Positions 15,622 through 24,319 of a stretch of DNA of 35,122 nucleotides are shown here, in pieces. The notes under the pieces were generated by a model that saw only the letters and a list, made by a program, of their open reading frames with translations, was not told the origin of the DNA and did not search any database. The stretch is from NCBI GenBank assembly GCA_900554545.1, contig USHW01000020.1, positions 1 to 35,122 of the forward strand, in the 5' to 3' direction. Made by a program: the position numbers and the translations under genes. Numbering within the stretch: the stretch's first letter is position 1; each line of letters starts with the position of its first letter. The stretch is from an uncultured Prevotella sp. (lineage in GTDB: Bacteria; Bacteroidota; Bacteroidia; Bacteroidales; Bacteroidaceae).

Positions 15622-15706
15622 GATATGCCGCCTTTTGCATTGCAAAAGGCCGTCAATCAGACGCAGAAAGGCCACCTTTTACAAGCTAAAAGGTGGCCTT
15701 TTGCAA
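15622..15706. repeat. Four-core palindromic repeat, copy C
   Basis: The cores are ATATGCCGCCTTTT, AAAAGGCCGTCAAT, AAAGGCCACCTTTT and AAAAGGTGGCCTTTT. Cores 3 and 4 form a perfect 14-bp stem (15667-15680 / 15688-15701) with a 7-nt loop. The copy lies between convergent gene ends. Confidence 0.9.
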
Positions 15707-15759
15707 TGGGGTTTGATTTCTCTGCTTTGGATGGAGGCGGACGATTGCCTTTCGGGTTG

Positions 15760-18735
15760 TCAATTCCCCTGTTCCTTTGGTAGAAGGATTATCCCCTCCT
15801 GCTTCATTCCGTCCATCATGATGCGTAGCGGACGGTCGAAGCGTACGTGGCGCACGTACTGCGTTTCTTCCACGGCCGGCATTGCATCCAAAAGTTCCTT
15901 CTGGTATATTCCGTCGTTCTTGTACGTGTTGACTGTGAAGTAGCCAACGCCGAAACTCGTCAGGTTCTGGAAGAAGTGGGTGCCCTGGCTCGGGTCAACG
16001 CGGTAGTTTGCCAGTCCGGCTTCAACTATTACGCGCGCCGCGCTGATGTGGGGCCACTTCACGGGGATGCCCAACCAGTAGTCGCTCGACCCCCAACGGC
16101 CCGGCCCTACGAGCACGTAGTTCTTGCCTTCGGCCACAAACTTGCGGTTGATGCGTTCCACCTCGTCGGCTATGCGCGGATTGTTCGCTGCGGTGAAGTT
16201 GTCGTCCGTCTTTATGTAAACTACATCGACAACGTCCTCGCTGATGCCGTGGCCGAGCGAATTGTGCGAGCGCAGCAGGCACGCGGAGTCGTCGATTGAG
16301 GCCAAATCCTCGTCAAGCACCTGCTTGCTGTCCACAATCGGGCGCATCTGCAGCAGGTAAAACTCGCCCGTGCGGTCGTTGTTTATGTTGCAGGCAAACT
16401 CTATTTCCACCGGCCTGCGCATGCTCTCGGCACCGTATTTCATCGACATCTGCATGAGTTCGGGCAGCGGGAACACGCCATGTTGCAGCACTCCGCAGAA
16501 CGATATGATTTTCCTGCCGCCATCGTAGATGCCGTCACGGATAACCTGGTCATACGGGTCGTAGGTTGAGGCGATGTAGTTAAGCGAGCCGTCCTTGTCG
16601 GCGTCCTTCACTTTCATCTTCAGGATGTTGAACCCGTCGTCAACCTTGAAGTCGTCGCCAACGTCCTTCATGTCCAACGCATAGAACTGTGTCTGCGTCT
16701 GCCGCAGTGCGGTCTCCATCTCGCTCGTCTGCAACACCTGAGTGGGATGGTAGGGGCTGACGCGCAGCGTCTGTCCTCCGTCAACGATATACTTGCCCAA
16801 TCCGAGTGCAAGGCTGGCTATTCCTTCCTCCGAAGTCTCGTCGCCTATGGGGTAGTAGTTGATTGAACGCAGCACGCCCGATATGTTGGGATAGTACTTG
16901 TCGCCGTATTGTTTGCCCACGACTTCTTGCAGGATGACGGCCATTTTCTCCTGGTCGATTACGTTGCTCGTGGCCGTCATGTACGCCTTCGAGTCCTTGT
17001 AGTACACCGATGCGTACACGCTCTTGATGGCGGCGGCAAGCATCTGCAGCATCTGGTACTTGTCGTCGAGGTTCGGAATCATGTAAGTTGAGTAGATACC
17101 GGCGAACGGCTGGTAGTGGGAGTCTTCCAGGAGGCTCGACGAACGGATGGCTATCGGCCTGTCTGTGGCCTCGAAGAAGGTGAAGAAGTCGGCTATGTAC
17201 TTGTCCGGAAGCTGTGCGCGGAGGAAGTGGCGGAGTATTTCCTCGTCGCTGGCATCGCTCAGGGCGATGGGGTAGAGGTTGTTGCTCTCCATGAACTTGT
17301 CGAACACGTCGGTGCACAGCACCACCGTCTTGGGGATTGACACGCTTACGCCTTCGCGCTCGTTGAACTCCGGGTGTTTCTTGATTATGCTGTCGAGAAA
17401 GGCCAGTCCGCGCCCTTTTCCGCCGAGAGAGCCGTCGCCTATGCGTGCGAAATGGGCGTAGCGGTCGAACTTGCCACGGTCGAACACAGCCACGACGCCA
17501 ATGTTCTTCATGTGGCGGTACTGCACAATGGCGTCGAATATGATTTTGCGGTGCAGGTCGACGTCCTGCAGTTCATGCCACGTTATGTTCTTCAGGAATT
17601 CAGATACGGGGAAGATTGCCCTTGCGCAGAGCCACCGGCTCATGTGGTTGCGCGAGATGTGGTAGAGCATCGAGTCATAAGGTATCTTGAAGATGTTGTC
17701 CTGCAACTCCTTGAGGGTGCGCACGCGCATGACTTCCTGATGTGTCTTCGGGTCGCGGAAGATGAAGTCTCCGAAGCCCATGTGCTCCTCCATGATATGC
17801 CGCAGATCGATGCTCATGGCCTTCGAGTTCTTGTCTATGAAGTGGAAGTGCTCGGCTTCGGCCTTCGCCTTGTTCTCGCTTTCGCTGCTTTGCAGTATCA
17901 GCGGCACGTATTCGTTGCGCTTGCGGATGGCGCGCAGCAGTTTGAGTCCGGCCTCAGGGTCCTTGTCTCCGTCTTTCGGGAAGCGGCAGTCGGATATTAC
18001 GCCGAGCGTGTTGTCGGCGTGTTTGTCGTACAGCTCCATCGCCTCCTCGTATGTACGGGCGAGCACCACCTTAGGCCTGCCCCTCATGCGGAGCATCGCG
18101 CTGTGCGGATTGAGCGCCTCGGTAGAGAAGTGCTGGCTCTGTGCGAGTATGTAGCCGTAGAGCATCGGCAGTAGGGAGGAGTAGAAGCGTATGCTGTCTT
18201 CAACCAAGAGAATCATCTGCACGCCGGCTTCGGCTATGTCGTGCTCGATGTTCATCTTGTCCTCGATGAGCTTTATGATGGACATGATGAGGTTGGTGTT
18301 GCCGAGCCAGCAGAACACGTAGTCGAAGATTGACAAGTCCTCGTTCTCCATGCGGCGCGTGATGCCGTGCGAGAACGGCGTGAGCACGACGCACGGAATG
18401 TCGGGAAACTTAGCCTTTACGTCACGCGCCACGGTGAAGGCGTCGTTGTCCGCGTTGCCGGGCATGCAGATAACGAGGTCTATGCTGGTTGAGGCGAGCA
18501 CGTCGGCGGCCTCTTCCGTGGTGCTCACCTGCGTGAAGGTGGGCGGGTAGCGCATGCCAAGTTCCGTGTATTCGTTGAATATCTTTTCGTCTATTCGCCC
18601 GTCGTCTTCAAGCATGAAGGCGTCGTATGGGTTGGCAATGATAAGCACGTTGAAGATACGGCGTGTCATGAGGTTCATGAACGTCACGTCCTTCAGGTAA
18701 AACTTGTTCCACTTCTGCGGTGTGTTCTCACTCAT
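15760..18735 (-). CDS. Two-receiver-domain plus PPDK/PEP-synthase ATP-binding-domain protein
   Basis: About 991 residues. Residues 25-165 resemble a degenerate receiver (NVLIIANPYD, IDLVICMPGN, IPCVVLTPF). Residues 173-320 are a better receiver (MILLVEDSIRFY, VISDCRFPKDGD with the likely phospho-acceptor Asp, VPLILQSS, FHFIDKNS). From about 430 comes a PPDK_N/PEP-synthase ATP-grasp domain: GDGSLGGKGRGLAFLDSI, PIAIRSSSLLEDS, FAGIYSTYM and later EIEFACNIN...FYLLQMRPI. The last 200 residues or so are a separate conserved domain with GPGRWGSSDYWLGIPVKW and QGTHFFQNLTSFGVGYF. I see no phosphohistidine swivel domain and no PEP-binding barrel, so it is unlikely to be a complete PEP synthase. It may bind ATP under receiver control; this is inference. 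The start overlaps the upstream small gene; MSEN (18735) and MQTN (18747) are both possible. Confidence 0.82.
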   Translation of the reverse strand: MSENTPQKWNKFYLKDVTFMNLMTRRIFNVLIIANPYDAFMLEDDGRIDEKIFNEYTELGMRYPPTFTQVSTTEEAADVLASTSIDLVICMPGNADNDAFTVARDVKAKFPDIPCVVLTPFSHGITRRMENEDLSIFDYVFCWLGNTNLIMSIIKLIEDKMNIEHDIAEAGVQMILLVEDSIRFYSSLLPMLYGYILAQSQHFSTEALNPHSAMLRMRGRPKVVLARTYEEAMELYDKHADNTLGVISDCRFPKDGDKDPEAGLKLLRAIRKRNEYVPLILQSSESENKAKAEAEHFHFIDKNSKAMSIDLRHIMEEHMGFGDFIFRDPKTHQEVMRVRTLKELQDNIFKIPYDSMLYHISRNHMSRWLCARAIFPVSEFLKNITWHELQDVDLHRKIIFDAIVQYRHMKNIGVVAVFDRGKFDRYAHFARIGDGSLGGKGRGLAFLDSIIKKHPEFNEREGVSVSIPKTVVLCTDVFDKFMESNNLYPIALSDASDEEILRHFLRAQLPDKYIADFFTFFEATDRPIAIRSSSLLEDSHYQPFAGIYSTYMIPNLDDKYQMLQMLAAAIKSVYASVYYKDSKAYMTATSNVIDQEKMAVILQEVVGKQYGDKYYPNISGVLRSINYYPIGDETSEEGIASLALGLGKYIVDGGQTLRVSPYHPTQVLQTSEMETALRQTQTQFYALDMKDVGDDFKVDDGFNILKMKVKDADKDGSLNYIASTYDPYDQVIRDGIYDGGRKIISFCGVLQHGVFPLPELMQMSMKYGAESMRRPVEIEFACNINNDRTGEFYLLQMRPIVDSKQVLDEDLASIDDSACLLRSHNSLGHGISEDVVDVVYIKTDDNFTAANNPRIADEVERINRKFVAEGKNYVLVGPGRWGSSDYWLGIPVKWPHISAARVIVEAGLANYRVDPSQGTHFFQNLTSFGVGYFTVNTYKNDGIYQKELLDAMPAVEETQYVRHVRFDRPLRIMMDGMKQEGIILLPKEQGN

Positions 18736-18985
18736 GTTGGTCTGCATGTTGTTTCATTTTTCTTTCACGGTAAAGGCAGAAAAGCATTACTGACACAAAC
18801 TGCCACAGCGCTATAACCACGCACCACAGCCACCATGCGTCGGGCAGCAACAGCAGGATGGGCAGCAATGGCAGGTCTGTAAGGATAAGTACAAGCCCCT
18901 CACGCCATGTCCTTATGGGTTCGTATTGGAAATAAGTGTAAAGCTCCTTTAGCCTGTATGCAAGTTTTCTGGTAAACATCGGCAT
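18728..18985 (-). CDS. Small membrane protein upstream of the receiver/PPDK gene
   Basis: About 85 residues: a basic amphipathic N-terminus (FTRKLAYRLKELYTYF), a hydrophobic pair (LVLILTDLPLLPILLLLP and WWLWCVVIALWQFVSVMLFCLY) and a charged tail rich in K, H and Q. No family recognised. GGAGG at 18988-18992 precedes two ATGs at 18985 and 18979; the second has the more usual spacing (8 nt). Its stop overlaps the start of the receiver/PPDK gene, so the two are translationally coupled and the small protein may anchor or sense for its large partner (inference). A TATATTTG promoter lies upstream. Confidence 0.7.
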   Translation of the reverse strand: MPMFTRKLAYRLKELYTYFQYEPIRTWREGLVLILTDLPLLPILLLLPDAWWLWCVVIALWQFVSVMLFCLYRERKMKQHADQHE

Positions 18986-19021
18986 TTCCTCCGTTTGTGT
19001 CAAGGTTCTTTTATAATACTG

Positions 19022-19053
19022 CAAATATAGTGAAAGGCGAGTGTAACGGCAAA
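19022..19053 (-). promoter_or_regulatory. Promoter of the small membrane protein and receiver/PPDK operon
   Basis: Minus-strand TTTG (19050-19053), a 20-nt spacer and TATATTTG (19022-19029). Confidence 0.75.
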
Positions 19054-19227
19054 AGAAAAACGAAGTTTTTAACTTTTTCTTTGCCGAGCCGCAACCTGTA
19101 TTCGTGAAACCGCGGCATTCTTATTGTGCCTAACTCGCGTCAGATTAAGGTTGAAAGACAACTGCTAATCAAGCTTCCTCCCTTCTGGATGGTTGGGACG
19201 GGTGTCCGGTAGGGCATGATTGGCTTT

Positions 19228-19314
19228 TTAAAAGGCTGCCTTTCGGCATGCAAAAGGCCATCTTTTGCACGCCAATATGCCACCTTTTGGAGGCTAAAAG
19301 GTGGCATATTGGAA
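19228..19314. repeat. Four-core palindromic repeat, copy D
   Basis: The cores are AAAAGGCTGCCTTT, AAAAGGCCATCTTTT, AATATGCCACCTTTT and AAAAGGTGGCATATT. Cores 3 and 4 form a perfect 17-bp stem (19272-19288 / 19296-19312), although both arms differ from the common AAAAGG end. The rest of the gap 18986-19405 holds no gene. Confidence 0.9.
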
Positions 19315-19405
19315 ACTTGTTGATAGTCAGCAGGTTACGTATGGGTGAAAACAAAAGCAGGCGGAAGCCGTCTGCCGTGCTTCCACCTGCCGTGTGTCAA
19401 TGCCT

Positions 19406-20275
19406 TTAGTCGTCGTTTACTTCGGTTATCGTGCCGTCTGCGGTCACCTTGAGGTCTTTGTTATAGTTGTCGAGGTCAACCAGATAGTAAGCCTCTCCCT
19501 GTGCGGTCTCAATGTAGTCGCAGTCGTCTATGCGCTTGCTTGGATACTGCGCTTCCACCGCCGCGCGGATGTTGGCCGGGATGTCGCGTGTCACGTCGGT
19601 AGAGGTCTGCACCCAGTTGTACTGCGTGTCGAACCATATTTCCTTGCTCTTGCCGTCGTGTATCACGTCTACTTCGTAGCCGTTGCGCTCCCTGTCGAAG
19701 TCAACCACGCGTGCGCCGGGGTATTCAGAGTCAATGAACGACTGCATTTCCGCAGGCAGCTGGTTGCCTACCAGGTCGCCGTTGTTGCCTCCGCCTTCGC
19801 CCTGAACCTCGCGGAACAGTGTGCCGTTGGCGTCGAAGTAGAGGTCGTAGTCACGCTCTCCGCGCTTCTCTACCTCGATGATGTAGAACGTTTCATACGC
19901 CGGACGCTGGATTTCGTCGATGTCGTCAATAGTCCAGTTGTTTGTGTAATAAGTCGTGGCTTTGTAGCCGTCCTGCACTGCCTGGGGCAGGTTTTCGAGC
20001 CTCTTGCCGTGGTCTACCTCGGTCATCACCCATTCGCCGGTCTCCGTGAACCATGCGTCATATTCCTTGCCGTCCTTGTTGAACTCCGCCACGAGATAGC
20101 CGCCGCGCTCGCGGTCCCAGTCAACGCGGCCTACTCCTGCATACTTGTCGCTGAACGCCCTCGTCACGTTGTCGGGCACGTTGATGTTGTTGTCATCGTC
20201 GTCGCTGCACGAAGTCAGTGAAAACACGCCGAGTGCGCACACCATCATCCATTTCGTAAGTTCCTTTGTTTTCAT
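19406..20275 (-). CDS. PepSY-like (DUF2874-type) surface lipoprotein
   Basis: A 289-residue lipoprotein with lipobox LTSC followed by SDDDDNN, a strong surface-export signal. The mature protein contains repeated PepSY-like units, each with a short helix ending in Y, then V..D.ER.GY.V and a W or F strand: FSDKYAGVGRVDWDRERGGY, then FIDSEYPGARVVDFDRERNG, with EAQYPSKRIDDCDYIETAQG as a further unit. This is the layout of the putative beta-lactamase-inhibitor-like PepSY family common in Bacteroides and Prevotella. The function is unknown. The two halves (about residues 31-160 and 170-285) look like an internal duplication. Single gene with its own promoter, flanked by repeat copies D and E. Confidence 0.82.
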   Translation of the reverse strand: MKTKELTKWMMVCALGVFSLTSCSDDDDNNINVPDNVTRAFSDKYAGVGRVDWDRERGGYLVAEFNKDGKEYDAWFTETGEWVMTEVDHGKRLENLPQAVQDGYKATTYYTNNWTIDDIDEIQRPAYETFYIIEVEKRGERDYDLYFDANGTLFREVQGEGGGNNGDLVGNQLPAEMQSFIDSEYPGARVVDFDRERNGYEVDVIHDGKSKEIWFDTQYNWVQTSTDVTRDIPANIRAAVEAQYPSKRIDDCDYIETAQGEAYYLVDLDNYNKDLKVTADGTITEVNDD

Positions 20276-20349
20276 AATCGTCTTGTCTTTTTTAGGTTTA
20301 TACTTGTTTTGTTTTTATTCTTCAAGCGGTTTTTCGCCCGTTTCTGATG

Positions 20350-20378
20350 CAAAGGTATGGGGCGATTCTGAAAACAAA
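20350..20378 (-). promoter_or_regulatory. Promoter of the PepSY-like lipoprotein gene
   Basis: Minus-strand TACCTTTG (20350-20357) with TTTG at 20375-20378; the 17-nt spacer is slightly short. Confidence 0.6.
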
Positions 20379-20484
20379 CTGAAATTTGGTGATTATTTTG
20401 TAATATCTGATACAGGCGCGGCCGGAAGCCGGCGGCAGCGTGCGCCGGCATATATAAAATAAGGTGTATTTGCCTTCCGCATTT

Positions 20485-20570
20485 TCAAAGGCGGCCTTTT
20501 GCTTTATGAAAGACCGTCAATTGCACGGTAAAATGCCGTCTTTCAGAGCCTGAAAGACGGCATTTTGCAA
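20485..20570. repeat. Four-core palindromic repeat, copy E
   Basis: The cores are CAAAGGCGGCCTTTT, GAAAGACCGTCAATT, AAAATGCCGTCTTTC and GAAAGACGGCATTTT. Cores 3 and 4 form a perfect 15-bp stem (20530-20544 / 20552-20566) with a 7-nt loop. The copy lies between divergent genes. Confidence 0.9.
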
Positions 20571-20717
20571 CGCATTGGTACACAGCATGTTGCGCTGGCG
20601 GCGGAAACCTGCGGCGTCAACGGCGTTTTGACGTCGGGCAAAAGGATATGCAAACGGCGGTGAAGTGTTGCGTAAAATATGCCAAACTATGAAGTAAGCG
20701 ACAAAAAAACACTATTT

Positions 20718-20761
20718 AAGCCTTCGGGCTTGCCGTCTGTCAATTTTTTGTTTTACCTTTG
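20718..20761 (+). promoter_or_regulatory. metY promoter with an upstream UUCG-type palindrome
   Basis: TACCTTTG at 20754-20761 is the -7 element. The -33 region has only TTG. AAGCC-TTCG-GGCTT (20718-20731) overlaps the -33 region and could be an operator or a small hairpin. The transcript leader carries a 7-bp GC stem (20764-20770 / 20783-20789) before the ATG. Confidence 0.6.
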
Positions 20762-20812
20762 CAGCCGCGCGCAAAAGCTACTGCGCGGCGACTAAAACAG
20801 AAAGGATATACA

Positions 20813-22096
20813 ATGGAAAAGAAACTCAAAACGGCAACGCTCTGCGTCCGTGGGGGATGGAAACCCAAGAACGGCGAGCCTGTGCAGCCGCCAATCGTGC
20901 AGAGCACGACTTTCAAATACGATGACAGCGACGAGATGGGGATGCTCTTCGACCTGAAAAAGGAGGGCTACTTCTACACCCGCCTGCAGAACCCTACCAG
21001 CGACGCGGTGGCCGCAAAGATAGCCGCCCTTGAGGGCGGAGTGGGCGCCATGCTGACGTCTTCAGGCCAGGCGGCCAACTTCTACGCGATGTTCAACATC
21101 TGCCAGGCCGGCGACCACTTCGTGACTTCAAACGAGATTTACGGCGGAACGTACAACCTTTTCGGCGTGACGATGAAGAAGCTTGGCATAGAATGCACCT
21201 TCGTGAACCAGGATGCGAGCGAAGAGGAAATACAGGCGGCCTTCCGCCCGAACACCAAAGCGCTGTTTGGCGAGACCATCTCGAACCCCGGATGCCGCGT
21301 GCTCGACATCGAGAAGTTCGCACGCATAGCGCATAAAAACGGCGTGCCGCTCATCGTTGACAACACGTTTGCCACTCCGGTGAACTGCCGCCCGTTTGAA
21401 TGGGGTGCCGACATAGTGGTGCATTCAACCACGAAATACATGGACGGACACGCCACGCAGGTAGGCGGATGCGTTGTTGACAGCGGCAACTTCGACTGGG
21501 AAGCGCACGCCGGCAAGTACCCGGGACTGACAACTCCCGACGAGAGCTACCACGGGCTGACCTACACCAAGGCGTTCGGCAAGATGGCTTACATGACTAA
21601 ACTGGTGGCGCAGCTTATGCGCGACCTCGGCTCGGTAGCGTCACCTCAAAACTCGTTTTACCTTAACCTCGGTCTCGAAACGCTGCAGCTGCGTGTGCAG
21701 AGGCACTGCGAGAACGCGCAGCGCGTGGCCGAATTCCTGCACGCCGACCCGAGAGTGGCGTGGGTCCGCTATTGCGGGCTGGCAGGAGATGTGGATTATG
21801 AGCTTGGACGCAAGTATCTTCCGAACGGCTCATGCGGAGTAATGTCGTTCGGACTGAAGGGCGACCGCGACACCGCCGTAAAGTTTATGGACTCACTTCA
21901 GCTTGTAAATATCGCCACACACGTTGCCGACGCCCGTTCGTGCGTGCTTCATCCGGCCAGCCATACGCACCGCCAGCTTAGCGACGAGCAGCTGCGCGAG
22001 GCCGGCATAGCGCCCGACCTAATCCGTCTTTCGGTTGGCATCGAAGATGTTGACGACATCATTGACGATTTGAAACAGGCACTCGACAAGATTTGA
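20813..22096 (+). CDS. metY: O-acetylhomoserine sulfhydrylase (aminocarboxypropyltransferase)
   Basis: A 427-residue PLP enzyme of the Cys/Met-metabolism family. It forms homocysteine (or methionine) from O-acetylhomoserine and sulfide (or methanethiol). It has the MetY-type opening ATLCVRGGW and PIVQSTTFKY, then YTRLQNPTSDAV, the SSGQAA phosphate-binding region, VDNTFATPV and the PLP lysine K208 in HSTTKYMDGHA. The C-terminal ends with RLSVGIEDVDDIIDDLKQAL. Length and motifs fit an intact enzyme. The ATG is chosen at 20813 for the family N-terminus; an in-frame ATG at 20759 overlaps the promoter. The gene is monocistronic and is followed by a purine-repeat hairpin. Confidence 0.94.
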   Translation: MEKKLKTATLCVRGGWKPKNGEPVQPPIVQSTTFKYDDSDEMGMLFDLKKEGYFYTRLQNPTSDAVAAKIAALEGGVGAMLTSSGQAANFYAMFNICQAGDHFVTSNEIYGGTYNLFGVTMKKLGIECTFVNQDASEEEIQAAFRPNTKALFGETISNPGCRVLDIEKFARIAHKNGVPLIVDNTFATPVNCRPFEWGADIVVHSTTKYMDGHATQVGGCVVDSGNFDWEAHAGKYPGLTTPDESYHGLTYTKAFGKMAYMTKLVAQLMRDLGSVASPQNSFYLNLGLETLQLRVQRHCENAQRVAEFLHADPRVAWVRYCGLAGDVDYELGRKYLPNGSCGVMSFGLKGDRDTAVKFMDSLQLVNIATHVADARSCVLHPASHTHRQLSDEQLREAGIAPDLIRLSVGIEDVDDIIDDLKQALDKI

Positions 22097-22191
22097 AAGG
22101 TAAGAAGGTGAAAAGGTGAGAAGGCGAGAAGGAATAATGAATGTACGTATATCCTTTCTCACTTTCTCACCTTTTCACCTTCTCGCCTTTC
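22095..22191. terminator. Hairpin of GGTGAAA/GGTGAGA tandem repeats after metY
   Basis: The purine arm 22095-22133 and the pyrimidine arm 22152-22191 are complementary with a few mismatches, and both are built of 7-8 nt units. The purine arm begins at the metY stop codon. Confidence 0.7.
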
Positions 22192-22259
22192 TTTTCCGCC
22201 CTTCTATTGTGAAAAAGTACAAAAAGTAAGGACAGCAAGTCAAAAAATCACGTCATTCC

Positions 22260-22290
22260 TTTGCGGCTTCATTATAAAACCCTATATTTG
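22260..22290 (+). promoter_or_regulatory. gdhA promoter
   Basis: TTTG (22260-22263), a 19-nt spacer and TATATTTG (22283-22290): a full consensus match. Confidence 0.8.
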
Positions 22291-22334
22291 CAGAAGAAGT
22301 ATGACACAATGTTAGTTTAACTAAAACTTATACT

Positions 22335-23672
22335 ATGGAAGTCGAGAAAATAATGCAAGACCTGGAGCAGAAGCATCCGGGAGAGTCTGAGTACTTGCAG
22401 GCCGTAAGGGAAGTGCTGTTGTCAATCAAAGACGTTTACAACCAGCATCCCGAGTTTGAAAAGGCCAAGCTAATCGAACGTCTCGTAGAGCCGGAGCGCG
22501 TTGTTACGTTCCGTGTTCCATGGGTTGACGACAAAGGCGAGGTACATGTAAACATCGGTTACCGCGTTCAGTTCAACAGCGCCATCGGCCCGTACAAGGG
22601 CGGTTTGCGTTTCCATCCATCAGTTAACCTTTCCATCCTGAAGTTCTTGGGCTTCGAACAGACATTCAAGAATGCGCTCACAACGCTTCCTATGGGCGGC
22701 GGCAAGGGCGGTTCCGACTTCTCTCTGCGCGGCCGTAGCGACGCCGAGGTAATGCGTTTCTGCCAGGCATTCATGACAGAACTTTACCGCCACATCGGTC
22801 CTGACGAGGATGTTCCTGCTGGAGACATCGGCGTAGGCGCACGCGAAATCGGCTATCTGTTCGGTATGTACAAGAAACTTACTCACCAGTTTGGCGGTGT
22901 CCTCACGGGCAAGGGCCTTGAGTGGGGTGGTTCAAAGATACGTCCCGAGGCTACGGGCTTCGGTGCTCTGTACTTCGTTAACCAGATGTTGCAGACCCAC
23001 GGGTATGACATAAAGGGCAAGACTGTTGCCATCAGCGGCTTCGGCAATGTGGCATGGGGCGCAGCAACGAAGGCAACCCAGCTCGGAGCGAAGGTCATCA
23101 CCATATCCGGACCTGACGGTTACATCTATGACCCGGAAGGAATCAGCGGCGAGAAAATCGATTATATGCTTGAGCTTCGTGCCAGCGGCAACGACGTTTG
23201 CCAGCCTTATGCAGACCAGTTCCCCGGCTCCAAGTTCGTTCCTGGCCGCAAGCCATGGGAAGTTAAGTGCGACATCGCCCTGCCGTGTGCTACACAGAAC
23301 GAGGTCAGCGGTGAGGATGCAGACATGCTTTTGGCAAACAAGCCTATCTGCGTAGCCGAAGTTTCCAACATGGGATGCTCGGAGGAAGCCGTACAGAAGT
23401 TCCTGGCTGCAAAGCAGCTCTTTGCTCCTGGCAAGGCTGTCAACGCCGGAGGCGTGGCTACTTCAGGTCTTGAGATGACTCAGAACTCTATCCGTCTGAG
23501 CTGGAGCGAGGCTGAAGTTGACGAGAAGCTGCATCAAATCATGCACAACATCCATGAGCAGTGCGTCAAGTACGGACGTGAAAACGCTGACTATGTGGAC
23601 TATGTCAAGGGTGCTAACATCGCCGGCTTCATGAAGGTTGCCAACGCTATGATGGCTCAAGGCATAGTATAA
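22335..23672 (+). CDS. gdhA: Glutamate dehydrogenase, NADP-type
   Basis: A 445-residue hexameric-type enzyme making glutamate from 2-oxoglutarate and ammonia. Key parts: K88 in GPYKGGLRFHP, the catalytic K124 in LPMGGGKGGSDF, GPDEDVPAGDIGVG, TGKGLEWGGS (typical of NADP-dependent enzymes) and the Rossmann motif ISGFGNVAWGAA. It ends with ANIAGFMKVANAMM. Codon use is more even and richer in T-ending codons than its neighbours, as expected for a highly expressed gene. The strong promoter agrees. The RlpA-like gene follows after 14 nt and may be co-transcribed. Confidence 0.96.
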   Translation: MEVEKIMQDLEQKHPGESEYLQAVREVLLSIKDVYNQHPEFEKAKLIERLVEPERVVTFRVPWVDDKGEVHVNIGYRVQFNSAIGPYKGGLRFHPSVNLSILKFLGFEQTFKNALTTLPMGGGKGGSDFSLRGRSDAEVMRFCQAFMTELYRHIGPDEDVPAGDIGVGAREIGYLFGMYKKLTHQFGGVLTGKGLEWGGSKIRPEATGFGALYFVNQMLQTHGYDIKGKTVAISGFGNVAWGAATKATQLGAKVITISGPDGYIYDPEGISGEKIDYMLELRASGNDVCQPYADQFPGSKFVPGRKPWEVKCDIALPCATQNEVSGEDADMLLANKPICVAEVSNMGCSEEAVQKFLAAKQLFAPGKAVNAGGVATSGLEMTQNSIRLSWSEAEVDEKLHQIMHNIHEQCVKYGRENADYVDYVKGANIAGFMKVANAMMAQGIV

Positions 23673-23686
23673 ACAGGGATTAGCGT

Positions 23687-24220
23687 GTGATAAACAGACT
23701 TTTTCTCATAATAATAATTTGCTTGACTGGCTGTACCCTCCTTCCTGCACAGGAGAAGGGTATAGCCAGTTATTATGCAAACCGCCTGCACGGAAGGCGC
23801 ATGAGCGACGGCACGAAATACCACCGTGACAGCCTGACGTGCGCACATAAGAAGTATCCGTTGGGCACCATGCTCAAGGTTACTAACATAAAGAATGGCA
23901 AGAGCGTGGTTGTGAAGGTTACTGACAGGTGCGGCACGCGCAGGATAATCGACCTGTCGTATGCTGCGGCGAAACAGCTTGACATGATTTCCTCCGGACT
24001 TGCCATGGTGAGGGTTGAGAAGTATATCCAGCCGTTGGGCGTGCCGTTCAAGCCGGATGACGAAACCGACATCCCGGAACTTGATTTTGAAATAACCGCG
24101 AAGCCAGACTTCTATACGCCGATATGGAAAAAGACCGACGACGAAGACGAGGCCAAGCACGAGATAAAGGCGCAGAACAGGCGCGAGCAGCGAGCCGTCA
24201 ACAGACATAAAAGAAAGTAG
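23687..24220 (+). CDS. RlpA-like double-psi beta-barrel protein
   Basis: A 177-residue exported protein. The N-terminus MINRLFLIIIICLTGC offers a lipobox-like LTGC. The domain GIASYYANRLHGRRMSDGTK, LTCAHKKYPLGTMLKV, VVVKVTDRCGTRRIIDLSYA and AKQLDMISSGLAMVRVE matches RlpA (septal-ring lytic transglycosylase family). The usual DRGP.....RIIDLS segment is shortened to DRCGTRRIIDLS. The C-terminal 60 residues are charged low complexity (DDEDEAKHEIKAQNRREQR) with no SPOR domain. The best start is GTG at 23687, 14 nt after gdhA; no ATG start would keep the signal peptide. Cell-wall remodelling is likely; enzymatic activity is not certain. Confidence 0.82.
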   Translation: MINRLFLIIIICLTGCTLLPAQEKGIASYYANRLHGRRMSDGTKYHRDSLTCAHKKYPLGTMLKVTNIKNGKSVVVKVTDRCGTRRIIDLSYAAAKQLDMISSGLAMVRVEKYIQPLGVPFKPDDETDIPELDFEITAKPDFYTPIWKKTDDEDEAKHEIKAQNRREQRAVNRHKRK

Positions 24221-24319
24221 GCGGAGGCTGCGTAAGGGCTTGATACGCAGCAACTTGTAGTTCAATGCCGTTGCATTGGACATCATTCAGCCGACAATAG
24301 CAATCACTTTGTTTTCCAA

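Noticed and set aside
15415..15759. Small genes in the convergent gap after the B12 operon
   Set aside because: Short frames run through repeat copy C and show no family signal or start context.
17374..18174. 266-residue open frame on the plus strand
   Set aside because: Antisense shadow of the receiver/PPDK gene; composition rich in V, H and L without motif.
19394..20221. 275-residue open frame on the plus strand
   Set aside because: Antisense shadow of the PepSY-like lipoprotein gene.
20718..20731. AAGCC-TTCG-GGCTT as a terminator of an upstream gene
   Set aside because: No gene on the plus strand ends upstream of it, and it overlaps the metY -33 region, so an operator or chance palindrome is more likely.
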